Positions 1-5,105 of a DNA stretch of 5,105 nucleotides are shown here, piece after piece. Numbering within the stretch: position 1 is the first letter of the stretch; each line of letters starts with the position of its first letter. The stretch is from Actinomycetota bacterium. GTDB lineage: Bacteria > Actinomycetota > Actinomycetes > Streptosporangiales > Streptosporangiaceae. The stretch lies in NCBI GenBank assembly GCA_003168295.1, contig PMST01000674.1:7026-12130 (forward strand), in the 5' to 3' direction. Both the position numbers and the translations under genes were made by a program. The notes below the pieces were generated by a model. That model saw nothing but the letters and a program-made list of their open reading frames with translations, did no database searches and was not told the origin of the DNA.

Positions 1-88
1 TCGGCGGAACCTGGTACCCGGCGGGCGGAACCTGGTAGCCCGCGGGCGGAACCTGGACCCGGTAACCCTGGTACCCGGCGGGCGGGAC
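1..88 (-). repeat. 21-bp coding tandem repeat (VPPAGYQ heptapeptide)
   Basis: On the minus strand, 21-base units encoding VPPAGYQ occupy 68-88, 32-52 and 11-31, and a fourth starts at 10 and leaves the window. The units at 32-52 and 11-31 are directly adjacent. Fifteen bases encoding GYRVQ separate the first unit from the second. The copies differ mostly at third codon positions (for example GCC GGG TAC against GCG GGC TAC), so the peptide is better conserved than the DNA. The number of copies beyond the left edge is unknown. Confidence 0.85.
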
Positions 89-298
89 CTGGTAGCCTGC
101 GGGCAGTCCTCCGGCCGGAGGAACTGGCATACCGCCGGGCGGGACATACTGGGCAGTCGGCGCCGGGCTGGGCGCGGTCGGCACCTGCGGTGCGGTCGGC
201 TGCTCCTCATCGGCGGCGGCCTCGTTCGGAGCCTGGTCGGCGGCAGACAAGCCGTACCCCGGGTACTGGGCCGGCCACTGCGATTGGTTCTCTGCCAC
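1..298 (-). CDS. Proline/glycine/tyrosine-rich repeat protein, N-terminal part (runs off left edge)
   Basis: I do not recognise this gene. The visible 99 residues begin MAENQSQWPAQYPGYG and contain no hydrophobic segment, no signal peptide and no catalytic motif. Residues 20-50 are acidic and then Pro/Thr/Ala-rich. From about residue 59 the chain becomes repeats of the heptapeptide VPPAGYQ: copies at 71-77, 83-89 and 90-96, a fourth beginning at 97, and a degenerate leader VPPAGGLPAGYQ at 59-70. I chose the GTG start because GGGAGG lies 5 bases upstream and no other start is in reach. Low-complexity tails of this type are known at the cytoplasmic N-terminus of actinobacterial membrane proteins (for example DUF4190, RDD or DUF4870 types), often ahead of transmembrane helices. 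Any such domain would lie beyond the window, so the function is open. The gene diverges from hemW. The reading frame and start are convincing; the product is unknown. Confidence 0.78.
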   Translation of the reverse strand, partial: MAENQSQWPAQYPGYGLSAADQAPNEAAADEEQPTAPQVPTAPSPAPTAQYVPPGGMPVPPAGGLPAGYQVPPAGYQGYRVQVPPAGYQVPPAGYQVPP

Positions 299-303
299 CG
301 ATG

Positions 304-309
304 CCTCCC
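304..309 (-). promoter_or_regulatory. Ribosome binding site of the repeat-protein gene
   Basis: GGGAGG on the minus strand lies 5 bases before the GTG at 298. It fixes the start of the left-edge gene, for which no ATG is available nearby. Confidence 0.6.
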
Positions 310-356
310 GTCAACACGACCCTGAACCTCGTGTCTCCCGCAAACGCGTCCCTTTC

Positions 357-362
357 AGTCTA
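357..362 (-). promoter_or_regulatory. Possible -10 element of the left-edge gene
   Basis: Minus-strand TAGACT fits the actinobacterial TAnnnT -10 pattern and would give a leader of about 50 bases before the GTG at 298. I see no convincing -35 hexamer 17-18 bases upstream, so this is only a candidate. Confidence 0.25.
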
Positions 363-440
363 AGCGCGCGGATCGCTAATTCGGCAGCCCGGTGTCGTTC
401 GCCTCCATTTCGTCAGGACAAACTCCGGCGTTTCTGCGGG

Positions 441-446
441 TACCGT
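441..446 (+). promoter_or_regulatory. Possible -10 element of hemW (leaderless-type spacing)
   Basis: TACCGT matches TAnnnT and ends 7 bases before the ATG at 454. A transcript from here would begin at or next to the start codon, in keeping with the absence of a good Shine-Dalgarno sequence. The best -35-like string, AGGACA at 415-420, would need a 20-base spacer, longer than usual. The rest of 299-453 shows no other strong element. Confidence 0.3.
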
Positions 447-453
447 GGCTGCC

Positions 454-1680
454 ATGCCTGGCGCCCTGCCTGATGGTGAGCCCGTCCCCGCCGAGGGAAC
501 CTTGCCGCAAAGCGCGCGGGCCGGCCTGGGGATGCGACCCTTCGGGATTTACGTGCACGTCCCGTTCTGCGCGACCCGCTGCGGTTATTGCGACTTCAAC
601 ACCTACACCGCGGCCGAGCTCGGCGGCGGCCCTGCCGCGTCGCTCGCCACCTATCCCGCGCTCGCGATCGCGGAGATCGGCTTTGCCCGCAAGGTGCTCG
701 GCGACGTCGACGCCCCGGTCAGCACGGTGTTCTTCGGCGGCGGGACCCCCACCTTGCTGCCGCCCGCCGCGCTTGGCGGCATCCTGCGGGCCATCGACGG
801 CGAGTTCGGTTTGCGGCCCGGGGCCGAGGTAACCGCTGAGGCTAACCCGGAAAGCGTCGGCGAGGCCAGCTTGGCCGGGCTTCGGGAGCAGGGGATCACC
901 CGCGTTTCGTTCGGGATGCAGAGCGCGGTTCCCGGCGTGCTGGAGACGCTGGACCGAGTGCACCAGCCAGGACGTCCGGCGCAGTGCGCCGCCTGGGCCC
1001 GCGCCGCTGGTTTTGACCATGTCAGCCTGGACCTGATCTACGGCACGCCGGGGGAGACCGACGCGGACTGGCGCTGCTCGCTGGACGCGGCCGTGGCCGC
1101 GCGGCCCGATCACGTGTCGGCCTACGCGCTGACGGTGGAGCCGGGCACGCGGCTGGCGGCCCGGGTGCGGCGCGGCGAGCTGGCCGGGACCGACGATGAC
1201 GTGCTCGCCGATCGCTATCTCGCCGCCGACGAGGTGCTGACGGCCGCCGGCCTGGGCTGGTACGAGATCTCCAACTGGGCGGCGAGCGAGCCGTCGAGGT
1301 GCGCCCACAACATGCTGTACTGGACCGATGGCGACTGGTGGGGGATCGGGCCGGGGGCGCACAGCCACGTCGGGGGGACCCGGTGGTGGAACGTGCGCCA
1401 TCCGGCCGCCTACGCGGCGAGGATCGCCGCGGGCAGCAGCCCCGGCCAGGCCAGGGAGGTACTAGCCGAGCCGGAACGGCAACTGGAGCGCGTCATGCTG
1501 GGCATCCGCCTAGCGCAGGGATACCCGGTCGCGATGCTCGGTCCGGCCGGGCGCGCGAACGCCGCATCGGTCGTCGCCGAGGGCCTGGCCAGCCAGACCG
1601 CCCACGCTCACGGGCGGATCGTGCTGACCCGGCGCGGCCGGCTGCTCGCGGACGCCGTGACTCGCGCCCTGACCGAGTGA
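454..1680 (+). CDS. hemW: HemW, radical SAM heme chaperone
   Basis: A 408-residue cytoplasmic radical-SAM protein, formerly annotated as oxygen-independent coproporphyrinogen III oxidase. The family is now regarded as heme chaperones that bind heme and deliver it to target proteins. Visible features, in order: the CxxxCxxC 4Fe-4S ligands Cys39, Cys43 and Cys46 followed by DF, the HemW form rather than the CxC ending of true HemN; the SAM-binding FFGGGTP at 93-99; EANPES at 129-134; RVSFGMQS at 150-157; the heme-associated HNxxYW motif at 285-290 (HNMLYW); GIGPGAHSH at 297-305; and a HemN C-terminal domain from about 340 ending in RRGRLLADAV. Full length for the family. I chose ATG 454 because the N-terminus MPGALPDGEPVPA resembles other actinobacterial HemW proteins as I remember them. 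An in-frame GTG at 445 is the alternative and would add three residues. Neither has a good ribosome binding site. Its stop nearly touches the convergent DUF4870 gene. Confidence 0.95.
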   Translation: MPGALPDGEPVPAEGTLPQSARAGLGMRPFGIYVHVPFCATRCGYCDFNTYTAAELGGGPAASLATYPALAIAEIGFARKVLGDVDAPVSTVFFGGGTPTLLPPAALGGILRAIDGEFGLRPGAEVTAEANPESVGEASLAGLREQGITRVSFGMQSAVPGVLETLDRVHQPGRPAQCAAWARAAGFDHVSLDLIYGTPGETDADWRCSLDAAVAARPDHVSAYALTVEPGTRLAARVRRGELAGTDDDVLADRYLAADEVLTAAGLGWYEISNWAASEPSRCAHNMLYWTDGDWWGIGPGAHSHVGGTRWWNVRHPAAYAARIAAGSSPGQAREVLAEPERQLERVMLGIRLAQGYPVAMLGPAGRANAASVVAEGLASQTAHAHGRIVLTRRGRLLADAVTRALTE

Positions 1681-1686
1681 GTCAGG
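1668..1686. terminator. Small hairpin across the hemW/DUF4870 convergent stops
   Basis: CCTGAC (1668-1673) and GTCAGG (1681-1686) can form a 6-bp stem with a 7-base loop containing the hemW TGA; the DUF4870 stop falls in the right arm. An alternative pairing is TGACTC (1658-1663) with GAGTCA (1679-1684). There is no T-tract on either side, so it would be a weak or non-canonical bidirectional terminator at best, and it may be chance. Confidence 0.25.
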
Positions 1687-2170
1687 TCACGATGCTGGCG
1701 CAGATCCAGCTCGGTATGTCGTACCGCTCGCCGCGGTTAGCCGCGGCGGCACCGCGCAGGAGATACATCAGCGTGATCAACCAGACTCCGAGGAACAGCG
1801 CCCCCGCAAGGGTGACGGCGACGGCGATGTTGTCCAGCGCGAGCAGGCCGCCAAGGATCCCGCAGCACAGCCCGTACAGCAGGCAGCTCAGCGACAGGTT
1901 GACCGCCGTGGCCGCGTGCCAACGCAGGAAGGGGGACCTCCGCGCCGTGATCGCGTAGACGATCAGCGGGATAACCGGGCCGAGGAAGATGGCACCCAGG
2001 TAGCCGAACGCCGCCGGGGTCGCATCGGTGCCCCCGACCCAGGTCTCGCCGGATTGCCGCTCGCCCGTCGGCCGCGCCGCTGACCGGTCTGGCCGCGGAG
2101 ACTGAGGGTCGGGCACGGATGGCATCGGCTCGCTCGTTACCGGTCCTTTGGTGTCGTCTGCTGTCGTCAC
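1682..2170 (-). CDS. DUF4870 family small membrane protein
   Basis: A 162-residue predicted integral membrane protein of unknown biochemical role. Residues 1-50 are hydrophilic and rich in Pro, Ser, Asp and Arg, probably a disordered cytoplasmic tail. Three hydrophobic segments follow at roughly 56-74 (around GYLGAIFLGPVIPLIVY), 90-112 and 114-138. Between the first and second lies RRSPFLRWHAATAVN, which fits the DUF4870 (Tic20-like) signature of a basic loop followed by His-Ala and Asn at the start of the next helix. The tail NRGERYDIPSW also fits the family ending. The GTG start is preceded by AGGAAG with 8 bases of spacing, and that site lies inside the end of the upstream DUF3097 gene, one base away, so translation is probably coupled. 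The family assignment rests on the pattern; the function is not known. Confidence 0.85.
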   Translation of the reverse strand: MTTADDTKGPVTSEPMPSVPDPQSPRPDRSAARPTGERQSGETWVGGTDATPAAFGYLGAIFLGPVIPLIVYAITARRSPFLRWHAATAVNLSLSCLLYGLCCGILGGLLALDNIAVAVTLAGALFLGVWLITLMYLLRGAAAANRGERYDIPSWICASIVT

Positions 2171-2171
2171 G

Positions 2172-3017
2172 CTATTCGCTTCCTGGCATGGTGACGAAAT
2201 CGATCAGCGCCTCGACCCGGCCGAGCAGCTCCGGCTCCAGGTCGGCGTAGCTCGAGACCGAACGCAGGATGCGCTGCCAGGCCGCCGGCACCTCAGGCGG
2301 CCAGCCGATGGCGCGCAGGACCCCCTCCTTCCACGGCTGCCCGCGCGGAACGTCCGGCCAGGTGGGTATGCCGACCGCGGATGGCCGTACGGCCGCCCAG
2401 ATGTCGATGAAGGGATGTCCCACGACCAGCACGTGAGGCGACCGGACGTTGGCGACGATCCGGGTTTCCTTGGAGCCAGCCACCAGGTGGTCCACGAGCA
2501 CGCCGAGGCGACGGCCGGGCGCGGGGGAGAAGCTCTCGACGATCGCCGGCAGGTCGTCGATGCCCTCGAGGTACTCCACCACCACCCCGACGTCACGCAG
2601 GTCATCGCCCCAGATCTTCTCGACGAGCTCGGCGTCGTGCTTGCCCTCGACGTAGATCCGGCTCGCCCGGGCCACCTTGGCCCGGGCCCGCTCGCTCGGC
2701 GGGGCGGCCACCGACCCGGACGCCGTCCGGGTCGGTCCGGCCGATGCGGCCGGTTTGACGGGGGCGGGCGGGACGAGCGTGACCGGCTTGCCGTCGAGCA
2801 GGAACGCCGCCGGGGTGAGCGGGAAAACCCGCCGTCGGCCGTGCCGGTCTTCCAGCAGCACGGCGCCCTTTTCATAACCGACCACCGCGCCGCAGAACCG
2901 GCCCTGCGCGTCCTCCACCACCAGGCCGCGCTCGGCCTCGACCTTGGGTACCTCGCGCTGACCTGGTCGGCGGCGACCCATCGCGAGTACATCAGTGTCA
3001 TATCGCCTGCTTCGCAC
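2172..3017 (-). CDS. DUF3097 family protein with Toprim-like segment
   Basis: A 281-residue soluble protein matching the actinobacterial DUF3097 family, whose function I do not know. Residues 26-82 form a small beta-rich domain (GLVVED, FCGAVV, VLLEDRHGRRRVFPL, FLLDGKPVTLV). A Pro/Ala/Ser-rich linker covers about 83-110. A core of about 117-215 follows with IYVEGKHDAELVEKIWGDDL (121-140), LGVLVDHLVAGSKETRI (171-187) and VVGHPFIDIWAAVRP (198-212). The first two blocks resemble the Toprim motifs of RNase M5-type enzymes, but the second acidic position is Leu178. The C-terminal region is helical and rich in Trp and Leu. I chose GTG 3017 because AGGAGG lies 8 bases upstream and the protein then begins VRSRRYDTD, like relatives I recall; the frame stays open to 3122 but has no such support. 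It is the first gene of a leftward pair with DUF4870 and is divergent from hrcA. Confidence 0.9.
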   Translation of the reverse strand: MRSRRYDTDVLAMGRRRPGQREVPKVEAERGLVVEDAQGRFCGAVVGYEKGAVLLEDRHGRRRVFPLTPAAFLLDGKPVTLVPPAPVKPAASAGPTRTASGSVAAPPSERARAKVARASRIYVEGKHDAELVEKIWGDDLRDVGVVVEYLEGIDDLPAIVESFSPAPGRRLGVLVDHLVAGSKETRIVANVRSPHVLVVGHPFIDIWAAVRPSAVGIPTWPDVPRGQPWKEGVLRAIGWPPEVPAAWQRILRSVSSYADLEPELLGRVEALIDFVTMPGSE

Positions 3018-3238
3018 AGGTTTCTCCTCCTCGCCGTGCGTCCGGCAAGCGTACCGAGGCCAACCCGGGATCACCGCGGCCCGACACGCGGCTATCGCGG
3101 TTTGTGCCGGCCGGGTTACCATCCTTTAAGTGGGTCGGGTTCCCGGCAAGGTGTCACACTTCAGTCACGCCCGGGAGTGATCAACTGCGGCCGTTCGCCC
3201 GGTAGTCGCGCGCCAGGAACGTGTCAGACGCAATAGAC
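3018..3238. other. Divergent control region between DUF3097 and hrcA
   Basis: Apart from the DUF3097 ribosome binding site, this stretch holds no gene I can support. A minus-strand TACGCT (reading down from 3054) fits TAnnnT and could be a -10 for DUF3097, without a clear -35. GTGTCACAC (3151-3159) and TGATCA (3178-3183) are short palindromes of uncertain meaning. The hrcA operator follows directly on the right. Confidence 0.4.
3026..3031 (-). promoter_or_regulatory. Strong ribosome binding site deciding the DUF3097 start
   Basis: Minus-strand AGGAGG, within GAGGAGGAG, sits 8 bases before GTG 3017. It favours this start over the in-frame upstream start at 3122, which would add 35 residues that do not look like the family. 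Confidence 0.8.
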
Positions 3239-3239
3239 T
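3234..3239 (+). promoter_or_regulatory. Possible -10 element of the hrcA-dnaJ operon
   Basis: TAGACT fits TAnnnT and ends on the first base of the CIRCE element, so transcription would begin inside the operator and HrcA binding would block initiation. No good -35 hexamer is visible about 17-18 bases upstream. The position is suggestive, the sequence match modest. Confidence 0.4.
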
Positions 3240-3265
3240 TAGCACTCGAGCCTGACGAGTGCCAA
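3239..3265 (+). promoter_or_regulatory. CIRCE operator (HrcA binding site)
   Basis: TTAGCACTC, a 9-base spacer, then GAGTGCCAA. The consensus CIRCE element is TTAGCACTC-N9-GAGTGCTAA, so there is one mismatch (C for T at 3263) and the spacing is exact. It lies just upstream of hrcA, the gene for the repressor known to bind it, which implies autoregulation. Its last two bases are also the first two of the hrcA Shine-Dalgarno sequence. Confidence 0.95.
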
Positions 3266-3270
3266 GGAGG
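3264..3270 (+). promoter_or_regulatory. Ribosome binding site deciding the hrcA start
   Basis: AAGGAGG sits 7 bases before GTG 3278. It rules out the upstream in-frame GTG at 3221, which would run translation through the promoter and CIRCE. Confidence 0.85.
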
Positions 3271-3277
3271 TGAACGC

Positions 3278-4291
3278 GTGCTCGACGAGCGGAAGCTGAC
3301 GGTCCTCCGGGCGATCGTCGAAGACTACGTGTCCACCACCGAGCCGGTGGGATCCAAGTCGCTGGTTGACCGGCATCATTTCGACGTGTCCCCGGCGACC
3401 ATTCGCAACGACATGGCGGTGCTGGAGGAGCAGGGCTTCATCGCGCAGCCGCATACCAGCGCCGGGCGGATACCGACGGACAAGGGCTACCGGCTCTTCG
3501 TGGACCGGCTCTCCAACGTCAAGCCCCTGTCGGCGGCCGAGCGGCGCGCCATCGAGTCCTTCCTGGGCGGCGCCTATAGCCTCGATGACGTGGTCATGCG
3601 GACGGTCAGGCTGCTCGTCCAGCTGACCCGCCAGGTCGCCGTGGTGCAGTACCCGTCGCTGGCCAGGTCCTCCATCCGGCACATCGAGCTGGTCCCGCTG
3701 GCCCCGCAGAAGCTGCTGCTCGTGCTGATCACCGATACCGGCCGGGTCGAGCAGTGCACCGTCGACCTGCCCAAGCCCTGGGATGACGCCTCGGTGTCCC
3801 AGGTGCGTGCGGTCGTCAACGCCTGCCTGGGCGGGCATAAGCTCTCTGACGCCGCGGCCATGGTCACCGACCTGTCCGAACGGATCCCGGCCGAGGAACG
3901 GGCGAACGCCAACGCGGTGTTCACCGTCCTGCTGGCCAGCATGGTCGAGCGCAACGAAGAGAAGATTGTTTTCGGTGGAGCTGCGAACCTGGCCGCGCAC
4001 GATTTCAGCAAGGGGCTGAGAGAAGTGCTGGAGGCCCTGGAAGAACAGGTGGTGCTGATGCGGCTCCTTGGGGAGGCGAATGAGCCCGCGATCCTAACGG
4101 TCAGGATCGGCGCGGAGAACCAGGTCGCAGGCCTGAAGGCCACGTCGGTGGTGTCCACGGGGTACGGGAACGAGGCCGAGCCGCTGGCGAAGCTCGGCGT
4201 GCTCGGGCCCACCCGGATGGACTACCCGGGGACGATGGGCGCGGTTCGGGCGGTGGCACGTTATGTCGGTCAGATTCTGATGGAGTCCTAA
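3278..4291 (+). CDS. hrcA: HrcA, heat-inducible transcription repressor
   Basis: A 337-residue DNA-binding repressor of class I heat-shock genes, usual length for the family. In other bacteria HrcA binds CIRCE and depends on the GroE chaperonin for activity; in actinobacteria such as Streptomyces it controls groE genes. Visible: the N-terminal winged helix, with [17 protein letters not shown] at 2-18, the recognition region [18 protein letters not shown] (38-55) and the wing [18 protein letters not shown] (59-76); a central GAF-like domain with the segments [19 protein letters not shown] (134-152) and FGGAANL (232-238); and the family C-terminus [20 protein letters not shown] (309-328). No key segment is missing. 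A CIRCE element lies directly upstream, so it should repress itself and dnaJ. Its TAA abuts the dnaJ GTG with no intervening base, so the two genes form an operon. There is no grpE or dnaK here, the usual hrcA-dnaJ arrangement of actinobacteria. Confidence 0.97.
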   Translation: MLDERKLTVLRAIVEDYVSTTEPVGSKSLVDRHHFDVSPATIRNDMAVLEEQGFIAQPHTSAGRIPTDKGYRLFVDRLSNVKPLSAAERRAIESFLGGAYSLDDVVMRTVRLLVQLTRQVAVVQYPSLARSSIRHIELVPLAPQKLLLVLITDTGRVEQCTVDLPKPWDDASVSQVRAVVNACLGGHKLSDAAAMVTDLSERIPAEERANANAVFTVLLASMVERNEEKIVFGGAANLAAHDFSKGLREVLEALEEQVVLMRLLGEANEPAILTVRIGAENQVAGLKATSVVSTGYGNEAEPLAKLGVLGPTRMDYPGTMGAVRAVARYVGQILMES

Positions 4292-5105
4292 GTGGCAGCG
4301 GATTATTACGGGCTCCTCAAGATCCGACGCGACGCGACGCAGGACGAGGTCAAACGGGCCTACCGGCGGCTGGCTCGGGAGCTTCACCCGGACGTGAACC
4401 CCGATCCTGAGACGCAGGAGCGGTTCAAGGAGATCACCCAGGCGTACGAGGTGCTCTCGGACACCGAGAAGCGCCGGATGTACGACATGGGCGTGGATCC
4501 GTTCGCGAGCAGCGCAGCCGCAGGCGCCAGCCCCTTCGGCCAGGGGTTCAACCCGCTGAACGACCTGCTCGACCAGTTCTTCGGCGCGGCCGGCGGCGGC
4601 GCCGCGACCCGGGGGCCTCGCAGCCGGGCGCAGCGAGGCCGCAACGCGACGATCAGGATTGAGCTTGAGCTTTCCGAGTGCTCGTTCGGCGCGACCCGCG
4701 AGCTCACCGTGGACACGGCCGTGGTCTGCCCCACCTGTTCCGGCGAGGGCACCGCACCGGGAACCCACCCCCAGACCTGCGACATCTGCGGCGGCCGCGG
4801 TGAAGTCAGCCAGGTGACCCGCTCCTTCATCGGCCAGGTGATGATGGCCCGGGTCTGCCCGGGCTGCGGGGGATTCGGCACCGTGCTGGTCCGGCCGTGC
4901 CCGGAGTGCGACGGCGACGGCCGGGTGCGGACCAGGCGCACCATCAAGGTACGAATCCCCGCCGGTGTCGAGGACGGCACGCATATCCAGCTGGCGGGCG
5001 AGGGCGAAGTCGGCCCGGGCGGCGGCCCGCCCGGCGACCTGTTCCTCGAGATCGTGCAGCGCCCGCACGAAATCTTCGAGCGGCAGGGCGACGACCTGCA
5101 CTGCA
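4292..5105 (+). CDS. dnaJ: DnaJ, class A J-domain co-chaperone (runs off right edge)
   Basis: The co-chaperone stimulates the DnaK ATPase through its J domain and hands over unfolded clients. The 271 visible residues start MAADYYGLLKIRRDA. The J domain covers 3-67 with the catalytic HPD at 32-34 and the helix RFKEITQAYEVLSD. A short Gly/Phe-type linker follows at about 68-108. Next come C-terminal domain I and the zinc-binding region with all four CxxCxGxG repeats: CPTCSGEG (146-153), CDICGGRG (163-170), CPGCGGFG (189-196) and CPECDGDG (203-210). The PAGVEDGTHIQLAGEGE segment (223-239) begins the remainder of the substrate-binding domain. Full-length proteins have about 375-390 residues, so roughly 110 are beyond the window. 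The GTG start directly follows the hrcA stop, with GGAG 6 bases upstream. Its place after hrcA marks it as the DnaJ2-type paralogue of actinobacteria rather than the one in the dnaK operon. Confidence 0.96.
   Translation, partial: MAADYYGLLKIRRDATQDEVKRAYRRLARELHPDVNPDPETQERFKEITQAYEVLSDTEKRRMYDMGVDPFASSAAAGASPFGQGFNPLNDLLDQFFGAAGGGAATRGPRSRAQRGRNATIRIELELSECSFGATRELTVDTAVVCPTCSGEGTAPGTHPQTCDICGGRGEVSQVTRSFIGQVMMARVCPGCGGFGTVLVRPCPECDGDGRVRTRRTIKVRIPAGVEDGTHIQLAGEGEVGPGGGPPGDLFLEIVQRPHEIFERQGDDLHC

Noticed and set aside
376..1401. Long open frame on the minus strand across hemW (341 codons), and plus-strand frames at 392-832 and 1299-1958
   Set aside because: They overlap a certain hemW gene and their translations are Arg/Pro/Gly-rich low-complexity text typical of shadow frames in high-GC DNA.
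3018..3122. Upstream start for DUF3097 adding 35 residues
   Set aside because: No ribosome binding site supports it and the extra residues do not resemble the family; GTG 3017 has AGGAGG 8 bases upstream.
3102..3130. TTGTGC, 17 bases, TTTAAG as a plus-strand promoter for hrcA
   Set aside because: Only 3 of 6 and 4 of 6 matches to the consensus hexamers, and it would place the start about 100 bases before CIRCE, where HrcA would act only as a roadblock.
3151..3183. Short palindromes GTGTCACAC and TGATCA in the hrcA upstream region as operators
   Set aside because: Both are very short, match no operator I know for these genes, and are expected by chance in a region of this size. No HspR-type HAIR motif (CTTGAGT-N7-ACTCAAG) was seen.
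2148..3236. 362-codon plus-strand open frame opposite DUF3097
   Set aside because: It is antisense to a well-supported gene with a strong ribosome binding site, has no recognisable domain, and runs through the divergent promoter region.
3221..3277. Upstream GTG start for hrcA adding 19 residues
   Set aside because: The extension would be translated through the -10 candidate, CIRCE and the Shine-Dalgarno sequence. GTG 3278 has ideal spacing from AAGGAGG and gives the usual HrcA N-terminus.
4094..5101. 335-codon minus-strand open frame opposite the hrcA end and dnaJ
   Set aside because: It is the antisense of strongly conserved DnaJ motifs; the translation has no family features.

Overview
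The window is high-GC chromosomal DNA. It has GTG starts, strong GGAGG-type ribosome binding sites and long open antisense frames. Together with DUF3097, a family I know only from Actinomycetota, this points to a soil-type actinobacterium. I cannot name the genus. Nothing suggests horizontal transfer: I see no insertion sequence, integrase, phage gene, tRNA, rRNA or CRISPR array.

Layout. Bases 1-298 (minus) hold the N-terminal part of an unrecognised protein rich in proline, glycine, tyrosine and glutamine, with tandem VPPAGYQ heptapeptides; it runs off the left edge. Bases 299-453 are the divergent promoter region shared with hemW. Bases 454-1680 (plus) are hemW, a radical-SAM heme chaperone. 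Its stop lies one base from the stop of the convergent DUF4870 membrane-protein gene (1682-2170, minus). That gene follows a DUF3097 gene (2172-3017, minus) with one base between them, so the two form a small leftward operon. Bases 3018-3277 are a second divergent control region carrying a near-perfect CIRCE operator. Bases 3278-4291 (plus) are hrcA, whose stop directly abuts the GTG start of dnaJ (4292 to the right edge, cut off).

How it fits together. HrcA represses transcription by binding CIRCE; here it should control its own operon, which includes the class A J-domain co-chaperone. HemW often lies near hrcA and dnaJ in bacteria. The less-known DUF3097-DUF4870 pair sits between them on the opposite strand, as in other actinobacterial genomes I recall. 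I find no clearly new multi-gene system. The most interesting point is that DUF3097 contains a region resembling a Toprim nuclease/primase core in which one of the usual metal-binding aspartates is replaced.
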